This document shows, piece after piece, positions 48,025 to 56,965 of a stretch of DNA of 64,000 nt. Source of the DNA: Enterobacter chengduensis (GTDB lineage: Bacteria; Pseudomonadota; Gammaproteobacteria; Enterobacterales; Enterobacteriaceae); NCBI RefSeq assembly GCF_001984825.2, contig NZ_CP043318.1:3348001-3412000 (forward strand), read 5' to 3'. The notes under the pieces were generated by a model. The model made no database searches. It was not told the DNA's origin and saw nothing but the letters and a program-made list of their open reading frames with translations. A program made the translations under genes and the position numbers. Positions within the stretch are counted from its first letter, which is position 1. Each line of letters starts with the position of its first letter.

Positions 48025-49266
48025 TCAGATAGTGGAAGGTTGCGGCATGAGCGGGTCAGAAGAGGACTTACCCGAGCGCAACAGGAAGATGGAGATAAGC
48101 GTGGTGCTGAAGACCAGTAGCCCCATGATGAGATAGGACTGGGCAAAGCCGTATTTCTCATAGCTGTAGCCGGCCAGCGGCGACAGTACCGAGGCAATCA
48201 CCGAGCTTGTACAGGCAAAGCCCACCAGATAGAGGGTGGAAGAGAGCCGCTTATCAAAATGCAGGCTGTTGTATTTAAAGATGGAGACCAGCAAAACGGG
48301 CAGTTCAACCGCGTGCAATAGCTTGGTAATGGAGATCAATACCGGCCCCTCAACCAGACCCGATGCCACCATACGCATCGCCATCACCATTCCGGCGAAA
48401 ATCAGGCCGTTTTTCGCACCGAGGCGATTCACCAGCCACGGGGCGCAAAACATGCCCGCCGCCTCCAGGAAAACCTGGAAGGAGTTGAGATAGCCGTACA
48501 TGGCGTTCCCTTCCTGTAACGTCGGGAACTGGGACGAGAAATAGACAGGGAACTGCTGGTCATAAACGCCATAAATACAGGTGCCGATAACGAAAAACAC
48601 CAGCGCCCAGAAGCGCGGCAGCGTCAGCAGGCGCAAGGCATCCTCCAGCGTGACCTTACCGCCGGACACCGCCTCCTGCATGGCGTGCGGAGCGGAAGAG
48701 ACCCTGAGGCGCGCCAGCAACACAAAAAACACCAGCCCGGCGCAGCTCGCCACCGCGAAGTTCAGCTTCGGATTAATGTTGAACAGGAGCCCCGCAAAAA
48801 AGGTTGCCGCCGCCCAGCCCAGCGATCCCCACATCCTCGCCTTGCCGAACTCGAACTGGCTCTGGCGGGCCACGCGCTCGGTATAGGACTCCAGTACCCC
48901 TATTCCGCCGTTAAACGTCAGCCCGATATAAATCCCGCCGAAAATACTGCCGAGTAACACGTTAATTTGCAGCAGATAACCAAACAGCAGGAAGGCCGGA
49001 CCGGAAAGAATGAGCAGGCTGGTCAGAAACCAGAGCAGGTTTTTTCGCAGGCCGAGCTTGTCCTGAATGAATCCATAGCAGATTTGAGCAAAAAGCGCGG
49101 AGACGGAAAGCACGGCATAGATAACACCGGTATCCCCCGCTTTTAGGCCCACTTCCTGATGAAGCCAGATGGAGAGTAGCGAGCCGGAAGATGACCAGGT
49201 GACAAAAAAGAAAAAGAGTAGTGCGCTTAATAAAGGGTAGCTGTGAGAGTGATGCGTTTTCATCAT
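48025..49266 (-). CDS. cscB: Sucrose:H+ symporter CscB
   Basis: A LacY-family (oligosaccharide:H+ symporter) permease of 413 residues with 12 predicted helices, importing unphosphorylated sucrose. Family landmarks include the N-terminal FFFFVTWSSSGSLLSIWLHQ region, the GFIQDKLGLRKNLLW loop between helices 2 and 3, and FGKARMWGSLGWA near residue 141. It lies first in the minus-strand cscB-cscA operon, immediately downstream of two operator-like palindromes and divergent from cscR. Confidence 0.93.
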   Translation of the reverse strand: MMKTHHSHSYPLLSALLFFFFVTWSSSGSLLSIWLHQEVGLKAGDTGVIYAVLSVSALFAQICYGFIQDKLGLRKNLLWFLTSLLILSGPAFLLFGYLLQINVLLGSIFGGIYIGLTFNGGIGVLESYTERVARQSQFEFGKARMWGSLGWAAATFFAGLLFNINPKLNFAVASCAGLVFFVLLARLRVSSAPHAMQEAVSGGKVTLEDALRLLTLPRFWALVFFVIGTCIYGVYDQQFPVYFSSQFPTLQEGNAMYGYLNSFQVFLEAAGMFCAPWLVNRLGAKNGLIFAGMVMAMRMVASGLVEGPVLISITKLLHAVELPVLLVSIFKYNSLHFDKRLSSTLYLVGFACTSSVIASVLSPLAGYSYEKYGFAQSYLIMGLLVFSTTLISIFLLRSGKSSSDPLMPQPSTI

Positions 49267-49295
49267 GACATTCTCATGTTGGAGTAATGACGCAA

Positions 49296-49309
49296 TGGTA
49301 ACGTTAACA
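49296..49309. promoter_or_regulatory. CscR operator candidate O1
   Basis: TGGTAAC-GTTAACA is a 14-bp near-perfect palindrome of LacI-family type centred 36 bases upstream of the cscB start. A second copy is centred 64 bases away, about six helical turns, which would allow looping. Confidence 0.7.
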
Positions 49310-49359
49310 TAATTTCTTTCTCATGCTGTTTGGTGAAGATTTAAGATGTTAATCACGAA

Positions 49360-49373
49360 AGTTAACGTTAACA
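49360..49373. promoter_or_regulatory. CscR operator candidate O2
   Basis: AGTTAAC-GTTAACA contains the perfect 12-bp palindrome GTTAACGTTAAC. It matches O1 at nearly every position and lies in the shared cscB/cscR promoter region. Confidence 0.75.
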
Positions 49374-49504
49374 TTAAGAGAATGAGATCGCGATCAAACA
49401 TTCATCACGGAGGTAAGCCTGACCTGGCATGTGCATCAGCCTTCCTTTTACATCAGCGACTTAGTTGTATACCCTTTCACACAGAGCATTAACGGAGTAA
49501 GAAA

Positions 49505-50512
49505 ATGGCTTCCCTGAAGGACGTCGCAAAGCTGGCTAACGTATCGCTGATGACGGTCTCACGTGCGCTGAACACCCCGGAACGCCTTAAGCCGGAAACG
49601 CTGGCGCGCGTTCAACTGGCTATCGAGCAGACCAGCTACGTGCCAGACCTGTCCGCCAAGAAAATTCGCGGCGAGCATGCCTCGCCGAAAACCATAGGCG
49701 TACTGGCGCTCGATACGGTGACGACGCCTTTCTCGGTGGAAATCACGCTGTCGATTGAAGAGACGGCCAGAATGCACGGCTGGAACAGCTTCGTGATGAA
49801 TATGTTTACCGATGACAACCCGGACGCCATTGTCGACCTTCTCCTTTCTCATCGGCCTGACGGAATTATCTACACCACCATGGGGTTACGTCAGGTTCCT
49901 CTCCCAGCCAAACTCCTCACCCTTCCCTGCGTGCTGGCCAACTGCGAAAGTGACGGCGAAAAGGTCGCCAGCTATATTCCCGATGATGAACAGGGGCAGT
50001 ATACCGCCGTGCGGGCGTTACTCGCGGAGGGTTATCGACGCCCTCTCTGCCTGCATTTGCCTGAGGGGCATCTGGCCACAACCCGACGTCGTCTGGGGCT
50101 GGAACGTGCATGCCGTGAAGCGGGGCTCGACCCGCACAGCCTGGCGCACAGCTATATGGCGCTCGGCGATGAGCACTATCGCGACATTCCGTCAGTATTG
50201 CTGGCGCACATGCAGAATGGCATTCCCCGGTTCGACTCCGTTATCTGCGGCAACGACCGTATCGCGTTTATGGTCTATCAGACGCTGCTGGCGCAAGGGC
50301 TTCGCATACCGGAAGATGTCGCGATAATCGGCTATGACAATATGGTGGGTATTGGAGAGCTGTTCCTGCCTCCTCTCACGACGGTTCAACTGCCACACTA
50401 TGAAATTGGTCGCCTGAGCGCCCTGCATATTATTAACGGTGAAGAGCATCAGAACACCACGCGCGTTGAAAGTCCTTTTTTGATGCGTGATTCCGTTGTG
50501 CATGCATCATGA
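49505..50512 (+). CDS. cscR: LacI-family sucrose operon repressor CscR
   Basis: A 335-residue repressor with the LacI-type N-terminal HTH MASLKDVAKLANVSLMTVSR, a hinge helix (AKKIRG near residue 57) and a periplasmic-binding-protein-like effector domain. It is divergent from cscB with 238 bases between starts; the start follows a GGAG site. By homology with E. coli CscR it should repress cscBA in the absence of sucrose or fructose. No cscK fructokinase gene accompanies the cluster, so fructose released by CscA needs a kinase encoded elsewhere. Confidence 0.92.
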   Translation: MASLKDVAKLANVSLMTVSRALNTPERLKPETLARVQLAIEQTSYVPDLSAKKIRGEHASPKTIGVLALDTVTTPFSVEITLSIEETARMHGWNSFVMNMFTDDNPDAIVDLLLSHRPDGIIYTTMGLRQVPLPAKLLTLPCVLANCESDGEKVASYIPDDEQGQYTAVRALLAEGYRRPLCLHLPEGHLATTRRRLGLERACREAGLDPHSLAHSYMALGDEHYRDIPSVLLAHMQNGIPRFDSVICGNDRIAFMVYQTLLAQGLRIPEDVAIIGYDNMVGIGELFLPPLTTVQLPHYEIGRLSALHIINGEEHQNTTRVESPFLMRDSVVHAS

Positions 50513-50848
50513 GCACCGCTTTTTGCACATGACGCAGGAATAGAGACAGCCAACCTCCTTTTTTGCCATTCGATGGCACGTTTTGTCACACTCTTTTCTG
50601 CGACTGTACACGCCGGACAAACAGCCTGTAACAGGCTGTTTTTATTTGGCATAAAACGCAATTTTCATTTTAAAAATGGGGATATTTTCTCCCCACAGCC
50701 CCGTGTCACAAAACAGTAAACAAATTAACCATTGAGCCCCGTGGCAAAAGGCTCTATATTGGCGGCGTTTTTTTCAGGCCCCCATCTGTTTTTTAACTTT
50801 TTATTCAATCGTGGCTCATAACGAAGCGGCGGTTGTAGGAGTGATATG
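50513..50848. other. Intergenic region cscR-dat
   Basis: About 340 bases holding the cscR terminator at 50619-50645 and, downstream, the presumed dat promoter. A TATATT hexamer occurs near 50755 (CTCTATATTGGCGG); its -35 is not clear. No gene was found. Confidence 0.6.
50619..50645 (+). terminator. Terminator after cscR
   Basis: AAACAGCCTG / CAGGCTGTTT stem with a TAA loop followed by TTATTT, about 105 bases after the cscR stop. Confidence 0.85.
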
Positions 50849-52222
50849 ATGACGGATAAAGTCCGTATTGACACCGTAGATGCCCACAAAAGCAACGAAA
50901 CCTATCTGGCCCGTCAGGCCGAGTTTGAATCTAACGTCAGGAGTTATCCGCGCAAGCTGCCTTTAGCGATCACTAAAGCAGAAGGCGTGTGGATCACCGA
51001 TGCAGATAATAAAGAATACCTTGACTGTTTAGCAGGTGCAGGGACCCTTGCGCTTGGCCATAACCATCCTGATGTGCTGAAAAGCATCCAAAATGTCATT
51101 ACCAGCGGCTTGCCGTTACATACCCTGGATCTGACAACGCCTCTTAAAGACGCGTTTTCTGAATACCTGCTCTCTCTGCTGCCTGGTCAGGGCAAAGAGT
51201 ACTGCCTGCAGTTCACCGGTCCATCCGGTGCAGATGCCGTTGAAGCGGCGCTGAAGCTGGCGAAAAAAGTGACCGGCCGTAGCGGTATCATCAGCTTCTC
51301 TGGTGGCTATCACGGTATGACCCACGGCGCACTGTCCGTGACCGGCAACCTGTCTCCGAAAGAAGCAGTTGACGGTATGATGCCAGAAGTGCAGTTCATG
51401 CCTTACCCGCACGAGTACCGCTGCCCGCTGGGTATCGGTGGTGAAGCGGGCGTGAAGGCGCTGACCTACTACTTCGATAACCTGATTAACGACGTTGAAA
51501 GCGGCGTGCGAAAACCTGCAGCGGTGATCCTCGAAGCCGTTCAGGGCGAAGGCGGCGTGAACCCGGCTCCGGCCGAGTGGCTGCAGCGCATCCGTAAAGT
51601 GACTCAGGAACACGGCATTCTGCTGATCCTCGACGAAGTTCAGGCTGGCTTTGCCCGTACCGGTAAATTCTTCGCCTTCGAACACGCGGGCATCGAGCCA
51701 GACATCATCGTGATGTCTAAAGCCGTCGGTGGCGGTCTGCCGCTGGCCGTGCTGGGTATCAAAAAGCAGTTTGACGCATGGGCACCAGGTCACCACACCG
51801 GTACCTTCCGCGGCAACCAGCTGGCGATGGCAACCGGTCTGACGACGCTGAAAATCCTGAAAGATCAGAACATCGCAGGCAAAGTGGCCGTGCAGGGCGA
51901 ATGGCTTAAGGGCCAGCTGAAAGAGATGGCGAAACGCTATCCTGTTATCGGCCACGTTCGCGGTCTGGGCATGATGATCGGTATTGAGATCGTTAAGCCA
52001 CACGAAGCCGCTGACCACATGGGCTGCTTCCCGGGCGACGGCGAGCTGTCTGCGCTGATCCAGAAGAAGTGCTTCGAAAATGGTCTGATTCTGGAACGTG
52101 GTGGCCGTAACGGTATCGTGCTGCGCCTGCTGCCTTCACTGCTGATCGCCGACGATGAGCTGAAAGTGTTCCTGGATAAATTCGAGCAGGCGCTGCTTGC
52201 TGCGGGCGTTCGCCCGGCGTAA
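50849..52222 (+). CDS. dat: Diaminobutyrate--2-oxoglutarate aminotransferase
   Basis: Class III PLP aminotransferase that makes L-2,4-diaminobutyrate from aspartate semialdehyde with glutamate as donor. The 457-residue product starts [16 protein letters not shown]; an ATG one codon upstream is too close to the AGGAG site. The family landmarks are [19 protein letters not shown] near residue 125, [17 protein letters not shown] near 258 and the PLP-binding Lys in [13 protein letters not shown] near 290. It lies 18 bases before ddc, and together they convert aspartate semialdehyde to 1,3-diaminopropane. K-12 lacks the pair. Confidence 0.93.
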   Translation: MTDKVRIDTVDAHKSNETYLARQAEFESNVRSYPRKLPLAITKAEGVWITDADNKEYLDCLAGAGTLALGHNHPDVLKSIQNVITSGLPLHTLDLTTPLKDAFSEYLLSLLPGQGKEYCLQFTGPSGADAVEAALKLAKKVTGRSGIISFSGGYHGMTHGALSVTGNLSPKEAVDGMMPEVQFMPYPHEYRCPLGIGGEAGVKALTYYFDNLINDVESGVRKPAAVILEAVQGEGGVNPAPAEWLQRIRKVTQEHGILLILDEVQAGFARTGKFFAFEHAGIEPDIIVMSKAVGGGLPLAVLGIKKQFDAWAPGHHTGTFRGNQLAMATGLTTLKILKDQNIAGKVAVQGEWLKGQLKEMAKRYPVIGHVRGLGMMIGIEIVKPHEAADHMGCFPGDGELSALIQKKCFENGLILERGGRNGIVLRLLPSLLIADDELKVFLDKFEQALLAAGVRPA

Positions 52223-52240
52223 CCGGAGTTATTGATTACG

Positions 52241-53707
52241 ATGTCTGATTCAAACCCAATTTTGTTCTCCTCTGCGCAGAGCATTGACGCTTACCAGCAG
52301 GCGATTGAACAAAGCACTCAGGCTGTGATGCAGTGGCTGAAGCAGCCCGAGATGTACCAGGGCAAAACGGTCGCGGAACTGCGTGACCGTATTAAGCTTG
52401 ATTTCAACCCGAAAGGGCTGGGTAACGAAGCGGCGATTGAGCGCGCCGTGGAGTTCTTCCTGAAAGACAGCTTGTCCGTTCATCACCCGCAGTGTGTGGC
52501 GCACCTGCACTGCCCAAGCCTGGTGGTAAGCCAGGCGGCGGAAGTGCTGATCAACGCCACCAACCAGAGTATGGACTCCTGGGATCAAAGCCCGTCCGCA
52601 ACCATTATCGAGATCAAACTGATCGAGTGGCTGCGTACCCGCGTGGGTTATCAGGCTGGCGACGCAGGTGTTTTCACCAGCGGCGGCACTCAGAGCAACC
52701 TGATGGGCCTGATGCTGGCCCGTGATGCGTTCTTCGCGCGTCAGGGTCACTCCGTTCAGCAGGACGGTCTGGTGGGCGATCTGCGTAAGATCCGCGTGCT
52801 GTGCTCCGAAAACGCGCACTTCTCCGTGCAGAAAAACATGGCGCTGATGGGGCTGGGCTACCAGTCCGTCGTGCAGGTGAAAACGGACGAATTCTCCCGC
52901 ATGGATCTGACCGATCTGGCGGCGAAAATTGAACAGTGCAATGCGAACGGTGAACAAATTCTGGCTATCGTCGCGACAGCAGGTACCACCGATGCGGGTG
53001 CTATCGATCCGCTGCGTGAAATCGCCGAACTGGCCGCGAAGCAGAACATCTGGGTGCACGTTGATGCGGCCTGGGGCGGCGCGCTGCTGATGTCCGAGCA
53101 GTATCGTCACTATCTGGACGGCATTGAGCTGGTGGATTCCGTCACCCTGGACTTCCACAAGCAGTTCTTCCAGACCATCAGCTGCGGCGCGTTCCTGCTG
53201 AAAGAAGCGCGCCACTATGAGCTGATGCGCTATCAGGCGGCCTACCTGAACTCTGAGTTCGACGAAGAAGCGGGCGTGCCTAACCTGGTGTCCAAATCTC
53301 TGCAGACCACCCGTCGTTTTGACGCGCTGAAGCTGTGGATGAGCCTGGAAGCACTGGGTCAGGAGCAATACGCGGCGATCATCGATCACGGCGTGACGCT
53401 GGCACAGCAGGTTGCGGCCTACGTGAAAGAGCAGCCTGCTCTGGAACTGGTTATGCAGCCGCAGCTGGCAAGCGTGCTGTTCCGCTTCCGTGGCCAGGTG
53501 CAGATGGACGATGCGGGCATCGCCCTGCTGAACCAGAAAATTGGTGATGCCCTGCTGGAATCCGGCCGCGCCAACGTCGGCGTGACCGAGCATAACGGCG
53601 TGACCTGCCTGAAGCTGACGCTGCTGAACCCAACCGTAACGCTGGAAGATATTAAAATCCTGCTGTCTCTGGTTGAGCGCACGGCGCAGGAAGTGCTGGC
53701 TAAGTAA
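52241..53707 (+). CDS. ddc: L-2,4-diaminobutyrate decarboxylase
   Basis: Group II PLP-dependent decarboxylase that turns L-2,4-diaminobutyrate into 1,3-diaminopropane. The 488-residue protein starting MSDSNPILFSSAQS has the family signatures: TSGGTQSNLMGLMLARD near residue 148, HVDAAWGGALLMSEQ near 273 and the PLP-binding Lys in TLDFHKQFFQTISCGAFLL near 307. A TTG at 52232 could extend it by three residues but is less likely. It is the second gene of dat-ddc and ends in a strong terminator. Confidence 0.93.
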   Translation: MSDSNPILFSSAQSIDAYQQAIEQSTQAVMQWLKQPEMYQGKTVAELRDRIKLDFNPKGLGNEAAIERAVEFFLKDSLSVHHPQCVAHLHCPSLVVSQAAEVLINATNQSMDSWDQSPSATIIEIKLIEWLRTRVGYQAGDAGVFTSGGTQSNLMGLMLARDAFFARQGHSVQQDGLVGDLRKIRVLCSENAHFSVQKNMALMGLGYQSVVQVKTDEFSRMDLTDLAAKIEQCNANGEQILAIVATAGTTDAGAIDPLREIAELAAKQNIWVHVDAAWGGALLMSEQYRHYLDGIELVDSVTLDFHKQFFQTISCGAFLLKEARHYELMRYQAAYLNSEFDEEAGVPNLVSKSLQTTRRFDALKLWMSLEALGQEQYAAIIDHGVTLAQQVAAYVKEQPALELVMQPQLASVLFRFRGQVQMDDAGIALLNQKIGDALLESGRANVGVTEHNGVTCLKLTLLNPTVTLEDIKILLSLVERTAQEVLAK

Positions 53708-53711
53708 TACA

Positions 53712-53745
53712 ACACCCCTCTTCCGCCGGGAGAGGGGTGATTTTT
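53712..53745. terminator. Terminator between ddc and the scsD-like gene
   Basis: ACACCCCTCT / AGAGGGGTG stem followed by ATTTTT, placed between the convergent genes ddc and the thioredoxin-like gene, whose stop lies in its T-run. Confidence 0.85.
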
Positions 53746-54259
53746 ACAGACCAGCCCACCACATTCTCGCTTTTAATCCCCAGTAACTCGTCCAGCCCGT
53801 CGTAGTGCTGACTACACTACCCTTCGATACAATCACCAGCGTTGGCGTGACGCTCACCTGCCACTGCTGCGATAGCGCACCGTTTTCATCGTTTATAACC
53901 GGCATGCTCAGGCTTTTCTTCTCGACCCAACGGGCCAGCTTAGCGTCATCGCCGGAGCGCATGGCAATGCTGATGACGTTACCGCCCTCTTTAGCCAGCT
54001 TATCCACCGCCGGTGTCGTATAACGACAGATGCTACACCAGGTGGCCCAGACGTAAATCAGCAGAGGGCGCTCCTGACTGAGCGCCGCGATATCGTGAAT
54101 ATTGCCGTCGATGCTGTGCATGGGTGTTGCACTAAAACTGGCGGGGAGCGTCGGTTTTCGATACCGATCAACTCCCCACATTACGGCCAGCGTCAGCAGA
54201 ACGAGTATGATCCCTTCCCGCGCCCAGCGGCGCAATCGACTGATTTTACGGTTATCCAT
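53744..54259 (-). CDS. Membrane-anchored thioredoxin-like protein, ScsD type
   Basis: A 171-residue protein disulfide oxidoreductase with one N-terminal transmembrane helix (EGIILVLLTLAVMWGVDRY, about residues 15-33) and a periplasmic thioredoxin domain. The active site is YVWATWCSICRYTTPAVD near residue 75, with a WCxxC redox pair, and the cis-Pro region is VSVTPTLVIV. It resembles ScsD of the Salmonella suppressor-of-copper-sensitivity operon, but scsA, scsB and scsC are not beside it. The natural partner is unknown. It is alone, convergent to ddc and upstream of nothing on its strand. Confidence 0.8.
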   Translation of the reverse strand: MDNRKISRLRRWAREGIILVLLTLAVMWGVDRYRKPTLPASFSATPMHSIDGNIHDIAALSQERPLLIYVWATWCSICRYTTPAVDKLAKEGGNVISIAMRSGDDAKLARWVEKKSLSMPVINDENGALSQQWQVSVTPTLVIVSKGSVVSTTTGWTSYWGLKARMWWAGL

Positions 54260-54335
54260 TTCGACCTCATGTTTTAACGAAGGTCATCTTAACGGGCAAC
54301 TCGCCATCACGCTGTAAAGAAGTGTCGCGCCAGGT

Positions 54336-56516
54336 TTACTCTTGGGTATAACCGTAGTCGTAGTGGCTATATCCCGAGCTGTAATAGAGCGCAGCCGATT
54401 TCACGATATCATTAAAGATCGTGCCATTCACCTGCACACCCATTTGCGCCAAACGCTTCAGGCAATTCTCGACCTCCTTGACGCTGGTTTTGCCATAGCG
54501 GGCGACCAGCAGCGTGGTAGCCGCAGCTCTGGCGACCAACAAGGCGTCCGTTACGGCAAGCACAGGTGGGGTGTCGACAATCACGATATCATAGCGTTTA
54601 TCTATCCCCGCCATCATGGCCTGAAAACGTTCACTCATGAGCAGCTCAACGGGATGTGAAGGTTGGGGTCCGCAGGTCAATACATCAAAACCGCCTTTCT
54701 CGACGCGTTGAATCGCCTCCTGCCACGCAACGGCGCCTCCGAGCACGCTGGATAATCCATGATGGTTGCTCAGTTTGAAGACATTGTGGACATATCCCTT
54801 ACGCATATCGGCATCAATAAACAGCACTCGCTGTCCGGCCTGCGCGGCAATCGACGCCAGTGACGTACTGACCAGCGTCTTTCCGCAGTCCTGCGTTGGG
54901 CCAGAGACCACGACGATCCGATTTGGGGCATCCATCATGGTAAAATGCAGACTGGTGCGCAGCCCGCGTACCGCCTCGACAAACATATCTGCCGGACGGT
55001 CAACGGGCAGGAAAGGGATATTTGACGTCCTGTGCTTCCAGTAGGAAGCAAACAGGTTTCTCCTGCGCAGGTGCGTTTTTTTCCACAGCCACACCGAGCG
55101 CGGCAGCGTCGCCAGAAGCGGTATCCCATGAGCTTCCAGCGGTTCAGACGAGGTAATGCCCCGCTTAAAGGCTGAGCGCACTAAAACCGTTCCCGCAGAG
55201 AGTATGAACCCCATCATCATGCCCAGTATGATAATGGCCGCTTTGCGCGGTTTGATTGGGGCTGGCTGCGTCACGGCCGGGTCAATAATCCGCACGTTCC
55301 CGATAGCGCTGGAGCGCGAGATACTCAGCTCTTGCTGACGCGTCAGCAACTGCAGGTAGATGGTACGCCCGGACTCAACGTCACGACTCAGGCGTAATAT
55401 CTCCTGCTGCGTGGAAGGCATGGATGAGACGCGGTTATTCAGACGCGCGCGCTCTCGCTCAAGCGTTTGTTTCTTCTCCCGTAAAGCGCGGTAGGTAGGA
55501 TGGTCCTTTTTGAAAAGTTGGGAAACCTCCGCTTCGCGGAACGTCAGCTCGTTAAGCTGATTCTCCACGTTAACCACCTGATCAAGAATTGACTTCGCCT
55601 CCAGAGATAAGTCGACCGAATCGCGCTGCTCTCTGTAGGCATTCAGCCGCGCTTCGGCTTCGTCCAGTTCTCGACTGATCTTAGGTAACTGCCCCTGTAA
55701 GAACGTAAGGCTGCGGGAATCTTTCGCTTCCTGGCGCGCAATATTCTGGCTGAGATAATTTTCAGCAATGGTGTTCAGCACCGCAGCGATCCTGCCGGGG
55801 TCTTCACCCGTTAACGTTAATGCGATCATACCGCTCTGTTTCGCCGACTCCACAACCGTTAGCCTGTCCTGAATGGCATTGATCGCGTCAAGCCTTGAGA
55901 CGGTTTTGAGCGTAAACCGGGCGCCTGCTTTCGCGCTAAGAGATGTCACCAGAAGCGATACTCCGTCCTTAACCAGCGTTTTCCCAACGACGCCGTCTGC
56001 CTCAAGCGTTTCTCCTTCAAGACGATACCGCCCTTGCTCCTGCACGGTGAGTAAGAGCGTTTGTGGCTTACCTTCCAGAAGAGGGATCGTCAGCGCGCCA
56101 ATCGTGATTTTATCGGGTTGACGGCCCAGCACCTTTTCCCACAAAGGCCCGATGACAGGGAATACGCGCCGCTTGACGCTGTACGTCAGCCCGAGTTGAT
56201 CCACGGTCTCTCCCAGAATCATCCGGGATTTAAGCAGTAACAGTTCCGGCGCGACGTCTGGCGAGAGATCGGACTCGAAAGAGGTCAGGTTTTTGAGCAG
56301 CGAGTTATTCTGCTTCGCTTCAACCTGTACCAGGGCATCCGCCTGATAAACTGGCGTAGCGCTAAACGCGTAGATCCCCGCACATACCGTGAGCAGGAGC
56401 GTGACGCACGCGATCGTCACCCGGTGATCGAAGATCTCAGCAAGCAGCTGAAGAAGATCTATTTCATTATGCTGCGGCATCGCAGCACTATAATTTTCTG
56501 ATTTAGAAGACGACAT
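54336..56516 (-). CDS. etk: Tyrosine-protein kinase of the Etk/Wzc family (second locus)
   Basis: BY-kinase of 726 residues with an N-terminal Wzz domain, a first transmembrane helix near residues 35-55, a periplasmic coiled-coil section (about 245-370), a second helix near 420-440 and a C-terminal kinase with Walker A (VVSGPTQDCGKTLVSTSL), Walker A' (VLFIDADMRKG) and Walker B (IVIVDTPPVLA). The tail is tyrosine-rich (YYSSGYSHYDYGYTQE). The start MSSSKSENYSAAMPQHN overlaps the upstream stop (TAATG); a further upstream ATG adds 13 residues. It is paralogous to Wzc at 821-2983 and matches the Etk role in group 4 capsule or lipopolysaccharide O-antigen capsule export. Confidence 0.88.
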   Translation of the reverse strand: MSSSKSENYSAAMPQHNEIDLLQLLAEIFDHRVTIACVTLLLTVCAGIYAFSATPVYQADALVQVEAKQNNSLLKNLTSFESDLSPDVAPELLLLKSRMILGETVDQLGLTYSVKRRVFPVIGPLWEKVLGRQPDKITIGALTIPLLEGKPQTLLLTVQEQGRYRLEGETLEADGVVGKTLVKDGVSLLVTSLSAKAGARFTLKTVSRLDAINAIQDRLTVVESAKQSGMIALTLTGEDPGRIAAVLNTIAENYLSQNIARQEAKDSRSLTFLQGQLPKISRELDEAEARLNAYREQRDSVDLSLEAKSILDQVVNVENQLNELTFREAEVSQLFKKDHPTYRALREKKQTLERERARLNNRVSSMPSTQQEILRLSRDVESGRTIYLQLLTRQQELSISRSSAIGNVRIIDPAVTQPAPIKPRKAAIIILGMMMGFILSAGTVLVRSAFKRGITSSEPLEAHGIPLLATLPRSVWLWKKTHLRRRNLFASYWKHRTSNIPFLPVDRPADMFVEAVRGLRTSLHFTMMDAPNRIVVVSGPTQDCGKTLVSTSLASIAAQAGQRVLFIDADMRKGYVHNVFKLSNHHGLSSVLGGAVAWQEAIQRVEKGGFDVLTCGPQPSHPVELLMSERFQAMMAGIDKRYDIVIVDTPPVLAVTDALLVARAAATTLLVARYGKTSVKEVENCLKRLAQMGVQVNGTIFNDIVKSAALYYSSGYSHYDYGYTQE

Positions 56517-56965
56517 TACTGCTTCATTCCTTGTTGACTCAAACGACGAGCCCATTCCTGACTGGCTTTTCCTAATTGCTCGAAAACATATTCATAGGCT
56601 TCACGACTTTTGTGATACGGGTCGGGAATGTCCCTGGTTTCCAGCCATTGTCCAAAGAGCAGCGATTTTCCCCGGTTTTCCGGAGCCATTGCGGCAATGA
56701 AACGGAGGTGTTCCGGCTCCATCACCAGAATCAAATCGGACTTTTGCAACAGGCTGCGCGTCACCTTGCGGGCAACATGCCCCTCCAGCGAAACGCCATG
56801 GCGCCCGGCAACAGCCTGCGCAGCCGCATCCGCCGGGCGTCCTTCAAGCCCAAAAATACCTGCCGAGGTTACCTGCCTGCCGGGTAATTGCTGGCGCAAC
56901 AGCCGCTCACCAATCGGTGAGCGGCAAATATTACCGGTGCAGACCACTAAGATTGACGTGAACAT
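56516..56965 (-). CDS. etp: Low-molecular-weight protein-tyrosine phosphatase, Etp type
   Basis: Partner phosphatase of the downstream kinase. The 149-residue protein has the CX5R P-loop VVCTGNICRSPIGERLL at the N-terminus and the DPYHKS acid motif near residue 115. The ATG at 56965 overlaps the upstream stop (TGATG); an in-frame GTG at 56977 would give [12 protein letters not shown], which also resembles the E. coli Etp start, so the start is uncertain by four residues. It is clearly diverged from Wzb at 2986-3429 while keeping the catalytic residues. Confidence 0.88.
   Translation of the reverse strand: MFTSILVVCTGNICRSPIGERLLRQQLPGRQVTSAGIFGLEGRPADAAAQAVAGRHGVSLEGHVARKVTRSLLQKSDLILVMEPEHLRFIAAMAPENRGKSLLFGQWLETRDIPDPYHKSREAYEYVFEQLGKASQEWARRLSQQGMKQ

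Noticed and set aside
52250..53593. A 447-codon frame antisense to ddc
   Set aside because: Shadow of ddc; the composition is typical of antisense reading and the plus-strand decarboxylase motifs are intact.
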